The notes under the pieces: model-generated
The model's database searches: none
Told to the model about the DNA's origin: nothing
The model's input: only the letters and a program-made list of their open reading frames with translations
Shown: positions 30,014-37,527 of the stretch, one piece after another
Layout of the letters: every line of letters begins with the position of its first letter
Numbering within the stretch: position 1 is the stretch's first letter
IMG/VR virus record: IMGVR_UViG_3300002137_000205
Span: 1-40,000 of that record
Source of the DNA: a virus
DNA: 40,000 nucleotides
Reading direction: 5' to 3' (one strand)
Made by a program: the position numbers and the translations under genes

Positions 30014-32062
30014 TTAATGGGTCTCTGCCCAGTTGTTGCCGATGTGAGCCTCGCCTTCTATCAGCACCTTCAGCTTGAAGAATTCACCAGCAGATGTCAT
30101 AGCCCTGCAGGATTCATCTGCCACGATCTGTGGCATCCCATCTGCATCCCTGACTTCTACCTGCCACTCATCATGCACGTTAGCGACAAACTCATAGTCT
30201 GCGTTGGGTGTCATGCCAAGCTCTTGCAGCCTATCGTCTAAGATGCACAGCGACTTCTTCATTATCACCGCACCAGCAGATTGGAAGAGTGCATTGAGAG
30301 CACTGTGAACACTGCGGATGTTGACGTACCTACCGTCTAAGCCTTTCAGTCTCCCTCTGTCTGTGGCTGCTTTCTTCACAGCCTTCTCCAACGAGGCAAG
30401 CGCAGGTAGGTTCTTCTTCAACGCGTTGCGGCTCTTGCGTCCGTTACCTAGTAGAGTCCCCGAAGGTTCTTTCCCGTGGTACGCAAGGTAGGCCTCACGA
30501 TAGTGGACACCCGATAGGTCAACTCCACATCCGTAGAGGTACGAGTAGACCCACGTTTTGCCACACGCACGAGCCGCTGAATGAACTTTGCTGGAGTGGT
30601 CCCTAGCATCGTTAGTGATGCCGATGGCTTGAAGGTTGACCCAGTGGGCATCACCACTAACAACCTCTTGTGCATACCTTCCTTCGTCATAAGCTGCCAG
30701 ATAGTGACCCATGACCCGCAGCTCGATTCCCGCAGCATCAGCACCAACAAGCTTCCATCCTTTCTGCACTGTATAAAGCTCGCGGAACTCCGCACCGTAG
30801 GGCGATCCAACTGCTGGAGTCTGTGCAACATTCGGACCGCTGTGTGTGCAGCGTCCTGTTCCCGCTCCGTTAGTTTGTACGCGCCCGTGTATTCGTCCAT
30901 CATCTCTAATCTTCCTCAGTATTCCCTGTGACCCTGCAGCGAGCTGACCCAAGCGTTTCGATACGATTAGGTACTCTCTGATAGCGGGTACACAGGGATA
31001 GCTTAGTGTGCTGAGTATCTCGTCAGTGCAAGAGGGCAAGCCATCCGGTGTCATGACCTCTGGCTCCCAGCCGTACAGCACTTGTAGCCTGTTCGCTATC
31101 TGATCAGTGGATCCAGCGTTGAAGGTCTTACATGAGGTCTTGGTGTAGGGTGCTCCCTTTGTCTCGAACCTGACCTTGTTCTTAACCTTGGGACACCTGT
31201 AGCCTTTAGCCAGTTGTTCCTCATTGGTGCAAACGTATTCGTCTGTACCCTTGATGCAGGAATACGTTGGCTTGATGTTGCTTCTACCATCAGGCTCGTA
31301 CCAGGTAGGGATCATCGCTTGTATTTCAGCTTCTAGGTCTGTCCTTCTTAGCAGCAGTGTTTGATGAAGCCTCGCTGCCTTAGCGACATCCACCTTAAAG
31401 CCGAAACGCTCCTGCCTGTCGATGATGGTTTTGAACTGATGCTCTAAGTCCAAGCAGGACTCACTACATCGTTTGGCTGCTAGAACTTTGTACAGCTCTA
31501 CAGTTACGATCACATCTTGAACGCAGTAGTCATCCATGCGCTCTGTCCATCCAACAGTCTTCCAAGCTTGGCTCACCGTTAAACCTGGCTCGCACTCAGA
31601 GCGAGGGTCGTAGTCCTCCTTGTGATTGCCTAGCCTTAGTCCCCACGCCTTGAGACTGTGTGAACCGATGATGCCTCCCACTTTCTCTGGCACTACAGAA
31701 GTAGTCTTGCCATTCACCCAGTAGCCACGATTGCGAGCTGCAAAGTCATCACGCTTAAGCTCAGTGAATATCACTGCTGACATCACTATCGAATCAAGCC
31801 GCTTGGGTTTTTTGGTCAAATTCCAATCAGGGTAAAGCTTGTCTAAGACTAGATAGTCGAAGCCAATGCCATTGTGAGCCAGCAGTTCATCTGCGTTACT
31901 GAGAGTCTCCACTCCATCAGCAACAGTGCTTACAGCGTTGTAGTTATTGTTGTTGTAACGCTGCACACCTAGCTCTGGCCTATCCGTGTCGAAGAGGTGT
32001 AGACAGTGGATGGTGGTCACATCATCAAGCAAGCCATCTGTCTCCAAGTCAAATATAAGCAT
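30014..32062 (-). CDS. DNA polymerase, PolA family with 3'-5' exonuclease
   Basis: A 682-residue T7 gp5-type polymerase (T7: 704). The exonuclease domain has DLETDG at residues 5-10 (D5, E7), AHNGIGFDY (62-70) and YCVQDVIVTVELY. The polymerase domain shows VGADAAGIELRVMGHYL (motif A, near 437), the O-helix-like RACGKTWVYSYLYG and VHDEWQVEV (motif C, near 630). GAGGTGTC lies upstream of the ATG. It should replicate the phage genome together with the primase-helicase, SSB and exonuclease of the same arm. Confidence 0.95.
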   Translation of the reverse strand: MLIFDLETDGLLDDVTTIHCLHLFDTDRPELGVQRYNNNNYNAVSTVADGVETLSNADELLAHNGIGFDYLVLDKLYPDWNLTKKPKRLDSIVMSAVIFTELKRDDFAARNRGYWVNGKTTSVVPEKVGGIIGSHSLKAWGLRLGNHKEDYDPRSECEPGLTVSQAWKTVGWTERMDDYCVQDVIVTVELYKVLAAKRCSESCLDLEHQFKTIIDRQERFGFKVDVAKAARLHQTLLLRRTDLEAEIQAMIPTWYEPDGRSNIKPTYSCIKGTDEYVCTNEEQLAKGYRCPKVKNKVRFETKGAPYTKTSCKTFNAGSTDQIANRLQVLYGWEPEVMTPDGLPSCTDEILSTLSYPCVPAIREYLIVSKRLGQLAAGSQGILRKIRDDGRIHGRVQTNGAGTGRCTHSGPNVAQTPAVGSPYGAEFRELYTVQKGWKLVGADAAGIELRVMGHYLAAYDEGRYAQEVVSGDAHWVNLQAIGITNDARDHSSKVHSAARACGKTWVYSYLYGCGVDLSGVHYREAYLAYHGKEPSGTLLGNGRKSRNALKKNLPALASLEKAVKKAATDRGRLKGLDGRYVNIRSVHSALNALFQSAGAVIMKKSLCILDDRLQELGMTPNADYEFVANVHDEWQVEVRDADGMPQIVADESCRAMTSAGEFFKLKVLIEGEAHIGNNWAETH

Positions 32063-32074
32063 GACACCTCCTCG

Positions 32075-32362
32075 TTATTTAATAGGGTTCCTACGTTCAC
32101 CGCTTGCTGTGTACTTGGACTGCAGGCCTAGTGCTCTTATTGTTCTATTGCGTATAGCGACGTTGCCATCATGCCAATCCCGCATCGTCTTCTGTTCCAT
32201 ATCGGGGTGCGCTGTGAGCCAACTGATGTAATCGCTCAACTCCGTCTGAATGATGTCGATCACCTCTTTCGCTATCGCTGAGTCGTCCTCCGCAGTGGTC
32301 TGCTGGTACTGCCTGTTGTGTTCTTCTGTGAGAGCTTGCTGGTGCGCTTTATCCTTTTTCAT
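32075..32362 (-). CDS. Hypothetical helical protein (95 aa)
   Basis: A 95-residue ORF if it starts at the ATG of MKKDKAHQQALTEEHNRQYQ, preferred because GGGGA lies 6-8 nt upstream; earlier ATG codons at 32395 and 32371 are possible. It is charged and helical (EVIDIIQTELSDYISWLTAH). No family is recognised. It is directly upstream of the DNA polymerase gene with a 12-nt gap. Confidence 0.55.
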   Translation of the reverse strand: MKKDKAHQQALTEEHNRQYQQTTAEDDSAIAKEVIDIIQTELSDYISWLTAHPDMEQKTMRDWHDGNVAIRNRTIRALGLQSKYTASGERRNPIK

Positions 32363-32438
32363 ACAATTCCCCATTGTTCCATCCAATCGACACATGCTCT
32401 TGATAGGTAGCTAAATAGTGATTCTATCGACGTAATAT

Positions 32439-32975
32439 TCAGTCCCACAAACTCTCATAGTATTTGCCGAACAAACGAAACCCATTGGTGATCCGTTCTT
32501 GATAGGAGGTAAGTCCTTCTGAATTATCCTTACCTAAGTAGAACTGATCTTCCCATCCGTTGTGTTTACTTTTAAATGAAAACAGCATCTCGGTTAGTAC
32601 CCAGTCCCATGCTTCAAAATGAAACTCGTCCACTTCACCTTTGCTAGTGTCTGCTACAGTGCCAATCAAGCGTTCTGGCCGGTCATCGTCAGATACGACA
32701 GGCGCACCGTGGTGGGTGTCACGGAGTTGTTCTAGCATTGGCACAACGATGTGTGCCAGTGTAGCGTCCATAGACCACGTATCCCAGGGGTCAATACGGA
32801 CACTGACCTTCGCATCATTAGTCCAGCCAAGTGCATATAACCAATTATGGTAAAATCTATGCTTAGGGTAGTTTCCTATTTTAACTTTCATATTCTTTTC
32901 TAGTTCCTCTAGGAGTTCTTTCAATTCACGGTGCTCTACATCAGTGCAGATGGCATAGTCCTTTGGCTTGCTCAT
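32439..32975 (-). CDS. Conserved phage hypothetical protein (178 aa)
   Basis: A 178-residue protein with the pattern VRIDPWDTWSMDATLAHIVV and later HFEAWDWVLTEMLFSF, which I recall in many phage hypothetical proteins of similar length. No catalytic role is known to me. The first 40 residues are helical and charged. It overlaps the end of the upstream gene by 35 nt. About 80 nt with no obvious gene separate it from the next one leftward. Confidence 0.7.
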   Translation of the reverse strand: MSKPKDYAICTDVEHRELKELLEELEKNMKVKIGNYPKHRFYHNWLYALGWTNDAKVSVRIDPWDTWSMDATLAHIVVPMLEQLRDTHHGAPVVSDDDRPERLIGTVADTSKGEVDEFHFEAWDWVLTEMLFSFKSKHNGWEDQFYLGKDNSEGLTSYQERITNGFRLFGKYYESLWD

Positions 32976-33174
32976 ACATCAGCGTATTAGCTCTGCCTGC
33001 CCAGTTCGCTAGGTCACGCTGTAGTCTGTACATTGTTTCTGTGTCGCCACCATCCATCGCCAAGGACTGCCCCTCGTCGAGCATGGCAGTCAGCGCAAGG
33101 TTTTCTCTTTCCAAGATGCCTATATACTTAGCTACAACCTCTTTCAATAGTTTCTGACTTGAAGTGTCACTCAT
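32941..33174 (-). CDS. Hypothetical small protein (77 aa)
   Basis: A 77-residue ORF (MSDTSSQKLLKEVVAKYIGI...) that is largely helical. It shares its start context and about 30 upstream bases with the gene at 27981-28133, and its N-terminus (MSD...K.L) is loosely like that protein, hinting at distant duplication. It is part of a leftward run of overlapping small genes. The function is unknown. Confidence 0.6.
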   Translation of the reverse strand: MSDTSSQKLLKEVVAKYIGILERENLALTAMLDEGQSLAMDGGDTETMYRLQRDLANWAGRANTLMYEQAKGLCHLH

Positions 33175-33319
33175 GGTTTATACCCCCTCGTTCGCGCACT
33201 CCCTCGAAGTATGTGATTAGTGCGCCAACCATCTCCGCATTCTTAAGCTCAAGCTGGTCTACGCGCTCCCGTAGTTCCTTTATTTCCTCGACTAACCGAT
33301 CCCGCCGCTCATTGCTCAT
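33167..33319 (-). CDS. Small coiled-coil protein (50 aa)
   Basis: A 50-residue ORF with GGAGA before the ATG and clear heptads (RLVEEIKELRERVDQLELKN, about residues 8-27), followed by a short tail. It overlaps the next gene by 8 nt and its start overlaps the previous stop. Predicted to form a coiled-coil dimer. No family is recognised. Confidence 0.6.
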   Translation of the reverse strand: MSNERRDRLVEEIKELRERVDQLELKNAEMVGALITYFEGVRERGGINHE

Positions 33320-33531
33320 AGACTTTCTCCTGTGTAAACACTCAAGACAATATCACTAATGTCAGGGACTGGGTTCTGCCCCTCTTCTCTTGCGAAATTG
33401 ATTAAGTCAGAAATAGGTCGGTTAATAGAAAAGACCCGACTGCTATGCCGAGTTACAAAATCATCAGCTGATACCTGCCTGTATCCTGTAATTGTAGCCA
33501 CGATTTTTAGCGGTTCCTCACTCATCATCAT
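33316..33531 (-). CDS. Hypothetical small protein (about 71 aa)
   Basis: A 69-71-residue ORF starting at one of three tandem ATG codons after GGGGG. The body (EEPLKIVATITGYRQVSADD, RPISDLINFAREEG) is soluble and mixed. The stop overlaps the next start. No known family is seen. Confidence 0.55.
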   Translation of the reverse strand: MMMSEEPLKIVATITGYRQVSADDFVTRHSSRVFSINRPISDLINFAREEGQNPVPDISDIVLSVYTGESL

Positions 33532-33736
33532 CCCCCATATGCTTTTCCCAAAGTGCTGGAGTCATGCCTGTCATAATGAACTCACGCTGATTGGCATCTA
33601 GGGTGGGGAATGCGTTCTGTATAAGCATCCCATCCTGCCACTGGGCATGTGCGACTTTGAAAGCTTCAGAGGTTAAATTGATTACCATCTCGGTGGCTTC
33701 CCCCGTAATGGCGAACCTTCCATGTAGTGTTATCAT
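33518..33736 (-). CDS. Conserved small phage protein (72 aa)
   Basis: A 72-residue protein with the conserved pattern WQDGMLIQNAFPTLDANQRE followed by FIMTGMTPALWEKHMGDDDE, which I recognise as a recurrent phage hypothetical (WQxGxLIQxAFPxLxxxxREFIxTGxTxxxWxxxF). Its function is not known to me. It overlaps both neighbours, so is very likely co-translated. Confidence 0.7.
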   Translation of the reverse strand: MITLHGRFAITGEATEMVINLTSEAFKVAHAQWQDGMLIQNAFPTLDANQREFIMTGMTPALWEKHMGDDDE

Positions 33737-34023
33737 TGCTCCTCCTCATAACGCTCATGCCTATCGTTCTCTATTTCGTTGAGTCGCTGCTGTAGGCTTT
33801 CAACTTCACAAGCGGTCATCTTGGGTAGCTGATCTACCTCTTGAGCCTCCACGGTTGGTTGGTTCTCAAGGTAGACCCCTTCTATGTCCAGCCCACCCGC
33901 CCAGTCCACAAGAGGCTCTGCGGGTGATGTCCAATACTCAACGATTACGTCATGCTCCTCGCCGTCAATCTCAGCAAAGGTAGAACACTCTATTACGCCA
34001 TACTTCACTCTGTGAGAGCCCAT
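33733..34023 (-). CDS. Hypothetical acidic protein (96 aa)
   Basis: A 96-residue ORF starting MGSHRVKYGVIECSTFAEID; the ATG at 34023 is preferred because GGAGGAG is 2-8 nt away, while the upstream ATG at 34050 lies inside the primase-helicase gene. A beta-rich N-terminal half is followed by a coiled-coil end (ACEVESLQQRLNEIENDRHE). No family is recognised. Confidence 0.6.
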   Translation of the reverse strand: MGSHRVKYGVIECSTFAEIDGEEHDVIVEYWTSPAEPLVDWAGGLDIEGVYLENQPTVEAQEVDQLPKMTACEVESLQQRLNEIENDRHERYEEEQ

Positions 34024-34037
34024 AGCTCCTCCTCCAA

Positions 34038-35714
34038 TTAGAATGGGCAATCGTCTGATGATGACGGCCCACCGTTCAGTGTCTCTTCGTATCGCTCGAT
34101 CTCATGTGGCATCAGTTCATACTGCCTCCCAGTGTTAGCGTCATAGCCCATCAGAACGGTGCAGCCAGTTGCCTGACCCGTGTAACGGTCTTTAACGATT
34201 CTCAGAGTGGTGACAGTTTTCACGAAGCCATCATCAGCCTGGGTGTTCCGCTCGAAGGCGATCATGTAGTGACCCCACTGGGCGATAGAGCGTGACCCTT
34301 TGAAATGTCTAGCCATCACCCTGCCTCCTTCTTCGTGAGGCTTACCGTCAGGTGTTGCTAGGTGACTGACCACATACAGATTGATCGACAGCTCTTGGCA
34401 GATAGAAGACATCTCTTCTGTCATCGCCTCGATAGCCTTACGCTCATCCTCAGCATGGGCTACCAGGGCAGTAATGTGGTCAATCCAGAAGTGCTTAACT
34501 CCCTGTGTGGTTAGCCACCGGATGTTGTCCTTTATGCTGTCCCAGTCCTTAGCACCGAAATGGTCATACAGGTCTGGGTCGTACAGTTCGCACAGGTCAT
34601 CGACAGCAGCATCTAAGTCTTCAGCCGTGTAGTTGCCTGCATCCGGTGGCAGGTGAAACATCTTGCCTGCCAGCTTCCCAGCCATCCTCTTGCCCGTTTC
34701 TATGACGGGTTGTTCTAGCAGGAACACTGCACTCTTCTCACCGCACTTAACGTCCTCTACGAACTGCTGTAAGCACCAGTCTGTCTTACCCACACCAACA
34801 CCAGCGCCGATGAAGTACAGCTCACCTGAGCGTCTACCGTAGGTCAGAGCGTTGAGCTGTGGCATACACCAAGGCAAGCCCCACTCCACTACCTTCTTCA
34901 TCTCCTCCTTCAAGGATGAAAGCTTTACCAGCCCGTCTGGACTCCACGCCTGTGCAGAGAAGATGGCAGAGATAACCTCTCGGCTTCTCCCCGCCTTCAG
35001 CATCTCGTTGGCATCGTTCAGGGCTAGCGTTGCAATCTTGACGCGCTCATCAAATAGCTTGCTAACTTCCTTCGCTGCTTCTCGTCCTGGTTCATCCTGA
35101 TCAAACATTAAGATGACTTCAGGGAACGAGTTGATGTAGTCACGGCTTCTGCCACACACATCGACAGCAGACTTTGTCCCATTAGGTAGGCTGACCACTG
35201 GATACTTGTTGTCTTGTATCTGACTGACACTCAACGCATCCATCTCGCCTTCCGTGATGATCAGCTTCCTGCTACTACCACTGGGCCAGACATCTTGGAA
35301 GACAAGGCCTGCCTGCCTCGTATCACCCACATAGCGGAAGTCTTTATTCGCCATCCGTACCTTGGCGGCAACAGCACTGCCATCTTGATTCGGGACGCGA
35401 ACAATGTGAGCCTTCTTAGGTATCCAATCCTTTTCGTCACTGGACTTGACGAAGTATTCACCGACTGTGTAGCGCATCTTGCGACAGGTTTCCTCGGTGA
35501 TGCCTCGCTTGGGAATCGCTTGATACTCACCGAGTTCAGGCAGCTTCATTGATTTGGTGCGTGGCGTAGCCTTAGTGGCATCGTAGTCAGAGCCTGCTCT
35601 CTCCCAGTGGCCGCAGCCGTGGGTGAAGCAGTGTGCTCCTCCGTCCACATACCTTGCTAAGTTGTCAGCAGAGCCGCACTGGTCGCAGGGTTCGTGATGA
35701 GAGAAGTCCGACAC
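34038..35714 (-). CDS. Primase-helicase (T7 gp4-type)
   Basis: A 558-residue bifunctional protein (T7 gp4: 566). The zinc-binding domain has C10-x2-C13 and C29 with H32/C34; the TOPRIM primase core has EGEMDALS (E155) and MFDQDEPG (D205, D207); the DnaB-like helicase has Walker A GAGVGVGKT (303-311), the Walker B-type WIDHITALV, and VVSHLATP and KGSRSIAQW later. It should prime and unwind at the replication fork with the polymerase and SSB of the same arm. It lies 3 nt from the HTH gene upstream. Confidence 0.95.
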   Translation of the reverse strand: MSDFSHHEPCDQCGSADNLARYVDGGAHCFTHGCGHWERAGSDYDATKATPRTKSMKLPELGEYQAIPKRGITEETCRKMRYTVGEYFVKSSDEKDWIPKKAHIVRVPNQDGSAVAAKVRMANKDFRYVGDTRQAGLVFQDVWPSGSSRKLIITEGEMDALSVSQIQDNKYPVVSLPNGTKSAVDVCGRSRDYINSFPEVILMFDQDEPGREAAKEVSKLFDERVKIATLALNDANEMLKAGRSREVISAIFSAQAWSPDGLVKLSSLKEEMKKVVEWGLPWCMPQLNALTYGRRSGELYFIGAGVGVGKTDWCLQQFVEDVKCGEKSAVFLLEQPVIETGKRMAGKLAGKMFHLPPDAGNYTAEDLDAAVDDLCELYDPDLYDHFGAKDWDSIKDNIRWLTTQGVKHFWIDHITALVAHAEDERKAIEAMTEEMSSICQELSINLYVVSHLATPDGKPHEEGGRVMARHFKGSRSIAQWGHYMIAFERNTQADDGFVKTVTTLRIVKDRYTGQATGCTVLMGYDANTGRQYELMPHEIERYEETLNGGPSSSDDCPF

Positions 35715-35716
35715 AT

Positions 35717-35947
35717 TTACGCTCCTCGTCTGCGTAGGCTGTACACAGCGTACTGGGCTCTGATCCCATGTTGAAAAGTCTTAGTGATAGGCCACCCTTT
35801 GAGCTTTAAACGATGCACTACATTGGCTACTTGGCCTATACCGTACAGGCCAGCCGCTTCGATGTGAGTGATGTCACGACTCTTTAAATGAGTCAGGATG
35901 ATGTCTGCTTGTGAGCCTTCTTTGGGCTTCTGCTTAGTCTTACGCAT
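35717..35947 (-). CDS. Small helix-turn-helix protein (76 aa)
   Basis: A 76-residue basic protein with the pattern QADIILTHLKSRDITHIEAA, GLYGIGQVANVVHRLKLKGW and a C-terminal wing (AQYAVYSLRRRG), which resembles small phage winged-helix (HTH_39-like) proteins. It probably binds DNA as a regulator or replication helper. It sits between the T7-lysozyme-like gene (overlap of 8 nt) and the primase-helicase gene. Confidence 0.7.
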   Translation of the reverse strand: MRKTKQKPKEGSQADIILTHLKSRDITHIEAAGLYGIGQVANVVHRLKLKGWPITKTFQHGIRAQYAVYSLRRRGA

Positions 35948-36362
35948 TGAGATAATCCTCGTGTTCTATGACGGGGTTAATGCCCCGAAACAGTTCTCTG
36001 TAGAATGTTGGTTGGGCCTTGGGATACAGTGAACCCATGTGCCTAACGATGGTTTGCAACGCGACCAGTTGATCCGTTGAGTAATACTTAGTGGGCTTAC
36101 TCTCCTCATCCAGACCACCTTCCAAGACAATCACGATTGAAGTTCTACCGTATCGAGGTATGAAGTCTCCTCTCTGCTCACAGGCAACTGGGCGCAGCAC
36201 CTCACCATCACCACAGATGTAGTAGTGACAGCCAAGGTCGAGGCCACCGGATGCTGACCGCTGTGCAATAAGATCAGCCAGCGCACCAGTGTCCTGCATC
36301 GTCATCGTGCTCATTATTATTATTCGAGTGACTTCATCCTCATTAAGATTGGCTCTTTTCAT
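35940..36362 (-). CDS. T7-lysozyme-like protein lacking zinc ligands
   Basis: A 140-residue homologue of T7 gp3.5, which is both a cell-wall amidase and an inhibitor of the phage RNA polymerase. Similarity is clear at LDLGCHYYICGDGEV and TSIVIVLEGGLDEESKP. The amidase residues are not conserved: at the position of zinc ligand H17 there is M17, at Y46 a Cys (C45), and the C-terminal segment YRELFRGINPVIEHEDYL has neither the His122 nor the Cys130 equivalent. It is therefore probably catalytically dead, leaving the polymerase-regulating role. Its ATG overlaps the HNH stop, and the polymerase gene is in the same arm. Confidence 0.8.
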   Translation of the reverse strand: MKRANLNEDEVTRIIIMSTMTMQDTGALADLIAQRSASGGLDLGCHYYICGDGEVLRPVACEQRGDFIPRYGRTSIVIVLEGGLDEESKPTKYYSTDQLVALQTIVRHMGSLYPKAQPTFYRELFRGINPVIEHEDYLNA

Positions 36363-36763
36363 GTAGCCTCCTTTTTACGAGCAGCTCTCTCCGCTGCCGT
36401 TTTCCAAGCGTGGTCCGTGGTGCAAAGCACTTGTAGATTCTCAGGCTCACAGAAAAGCCTCTCAACGAAACCAGGCAGATCGCTGTAAGCCTTCAAACTC
36501 CCAGCAGGCACGATGTGGTCCACAGCTACATTCTTAGCCTCGAACCATCCCTTACACTCTGCACACTGATACTCGAAGGTGTGCTTACCTGCAGCGCCTC
36601 TAGGTTTAAGTCGTCTAGCGTTGGCGAGTGCAGCGTATTTCGATGGGTAGCGCATACTTGCGCCTCGAAGAGCGGAGCGGATGAAAGACCAGTATCGGGC
36701 TTCCGTCCACTTACCTGCCGCTCGCGTTCTCGCTACACGCTGTTTAGAAGTCTTCGTTGTCAT
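36359..36763 (-). CDS. HNH endonuclease
   Basis: A 134-residue nuclease starting at MTTKTSKQRVARTRAAGKWT, whose ATG overlaps the last 20 nt of the SSB gene. It has YQCAECKGWFEAKNVAVDHI: the CxxC zinc pair, then the HNH core (VDHIVPAGS), and the later CEPENLQVLC and CTTDHAW segments. In this position T7 encodes endonuclease I (gp3), which resolves junctions; here an HNH protein takes its place. The function is likely recombination or DNA degradation. Confidence 0.82.
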   Translation of the reverse strand: MTTKTSKQRVARTRAAGKWTEARYWSFIRSALRGASMRYPSKYAALANARRLKPRGAAGKHTFEYQCAECKGWFEAKNVAVDHIVPAGSLKAYSDLPGFVERLFCEPENLQVLCTTDHAWKTAAERAARKKEAT

Positions 36764-37469
36764 CTGCAAGTTCCTGTTCTGCAGAGAGGTCACCCGCTTC
36801 TGGCAGCTCGTCTTCTTCAGACTCTTCGGGAGCTTCATAGCCGCCTTCGTGTGCGGTGAAGCTAGAGCCTGCTGGCGTATCTCGTGTCACCAGTTCCATT
36901 ATTTGTGCTGCACAGAGTCGCATTGAAACTCCAGCGCGTCCTATCCCAGGGGCGCAGTACGGGTTAAGCTCTGCTTCCAAATTGACAAGGCTTCCTTCGT
37001 CGATCTTCCCCGCTTTCTTGCCCATCTGCGCTGCCTTTGCATCAAACAATGGAAGCTTGAATGTCCACTCCTGCCCTTCTTTCTTGCCGAATCGAAAGAC
37101 ACCCTTTGCTGGGCGTTTGAAGAAAACCATCAAACGACCAGTAGGCTCGTTATCCTCGTACTCATCAGATATTGGGCTGGACAAAATGATGGTAGGAATC
37201 TGTGACAATAGAGTAGCCTTCTTCTTACCTCCTGCTTCTTCCGCAGCATCTTTGAGAGCCTGTATGCCCTCATCAAAACCAGCCTGTGCTGCTGCGTTGA
37301 CTTTCTCTATGAATGCACCGACACCTTCGTCTGCTGGGTCAAGGATCAAATGCGCTTTGTATTCCAGCTTATCGTTGTATAAATCTGGAACAGATAGTGC
37401 AGGGAAAGGGCCGAGCAGTCCTGTGGGACTTACTATCATTTCGTTCTTAACATACTTAGATTGAGCCAT
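36744..37469 (-). CDS. Single-stranded DNA-binding protein (T7 gp2.5-type)
   Basis: A 241-residue protein (T7 gp2.5: 232). The N-terminal ~200 residues read as the OB-fold domain (GLLGPFPALSVPDLYNDKLE, GRLMVFFKRPAKGVFRFGKK, ELNPYCAPGIGRAGVSMRL), followed by an acidic tail ending DDNEDF; a terminal Phe after acidic residues is what T7 gp2.5 uses to contact polymerase and helicase. GAGGAAGAAG lies upstream of the ATG. The tail is encoded in DNA that is also the start of the HNH gene. Confidence 0.9.
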   Translation of the reverse strand: MAQSKYVKNEMIVSPTGLLGPFPALSVPDLYNDKLEYKAHLILDPADEGVGAFIEKVNAAAQAGFDEGIQALKDAAEEAGGKKKATLLSQIPTIILSSPISDEYEDNEPTGRLMVFFKRPAKGVFRFGKKEGQEWTFKLPLFDAKAAQMGKKAGKIDEGSLVNLEAELNPYCAPGIGRAGVSMRLCAAQIMELVTRDTPAGSSFTAHEGGYEAPEESEEDELPEAGDLSAEQELADDNEDF

Positions 37470-37497
37470 ATTCTTCTTCCTCGTTTAGGTCTATTCG

Positions 37498-37521
37498 ATA
37501 CGCTTAGATAAGCGTATACAC
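37498..37521. promoter_or_regulatory. Perfect inverted repeat with YGTATACR site before SSB
   Basis: ATACGCTTA (37498-37506) and TAAGCGTAT (37509-37517) form a perfect 9-bp inverted repeat with a 2-bp centre, overlapped by GCGTATACAC (37512-37521). It lies between the RNA polymerase stop and the SSB ATG. It could be an operator or an RNA processing hairpin; there is no T-tract, so it is not an ordinary terminator. Confidence 0.5.
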
Positions 37522-37527
37522 TTATAT

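Noticed and set aside
36363-36838. A longer start (36838) for the HNH endonuclease gene
   Set aside because: It would extend across the SSB acidic tail by 95 bases; the ATG at 36763 gives a normal HNH protein with a short overlap.
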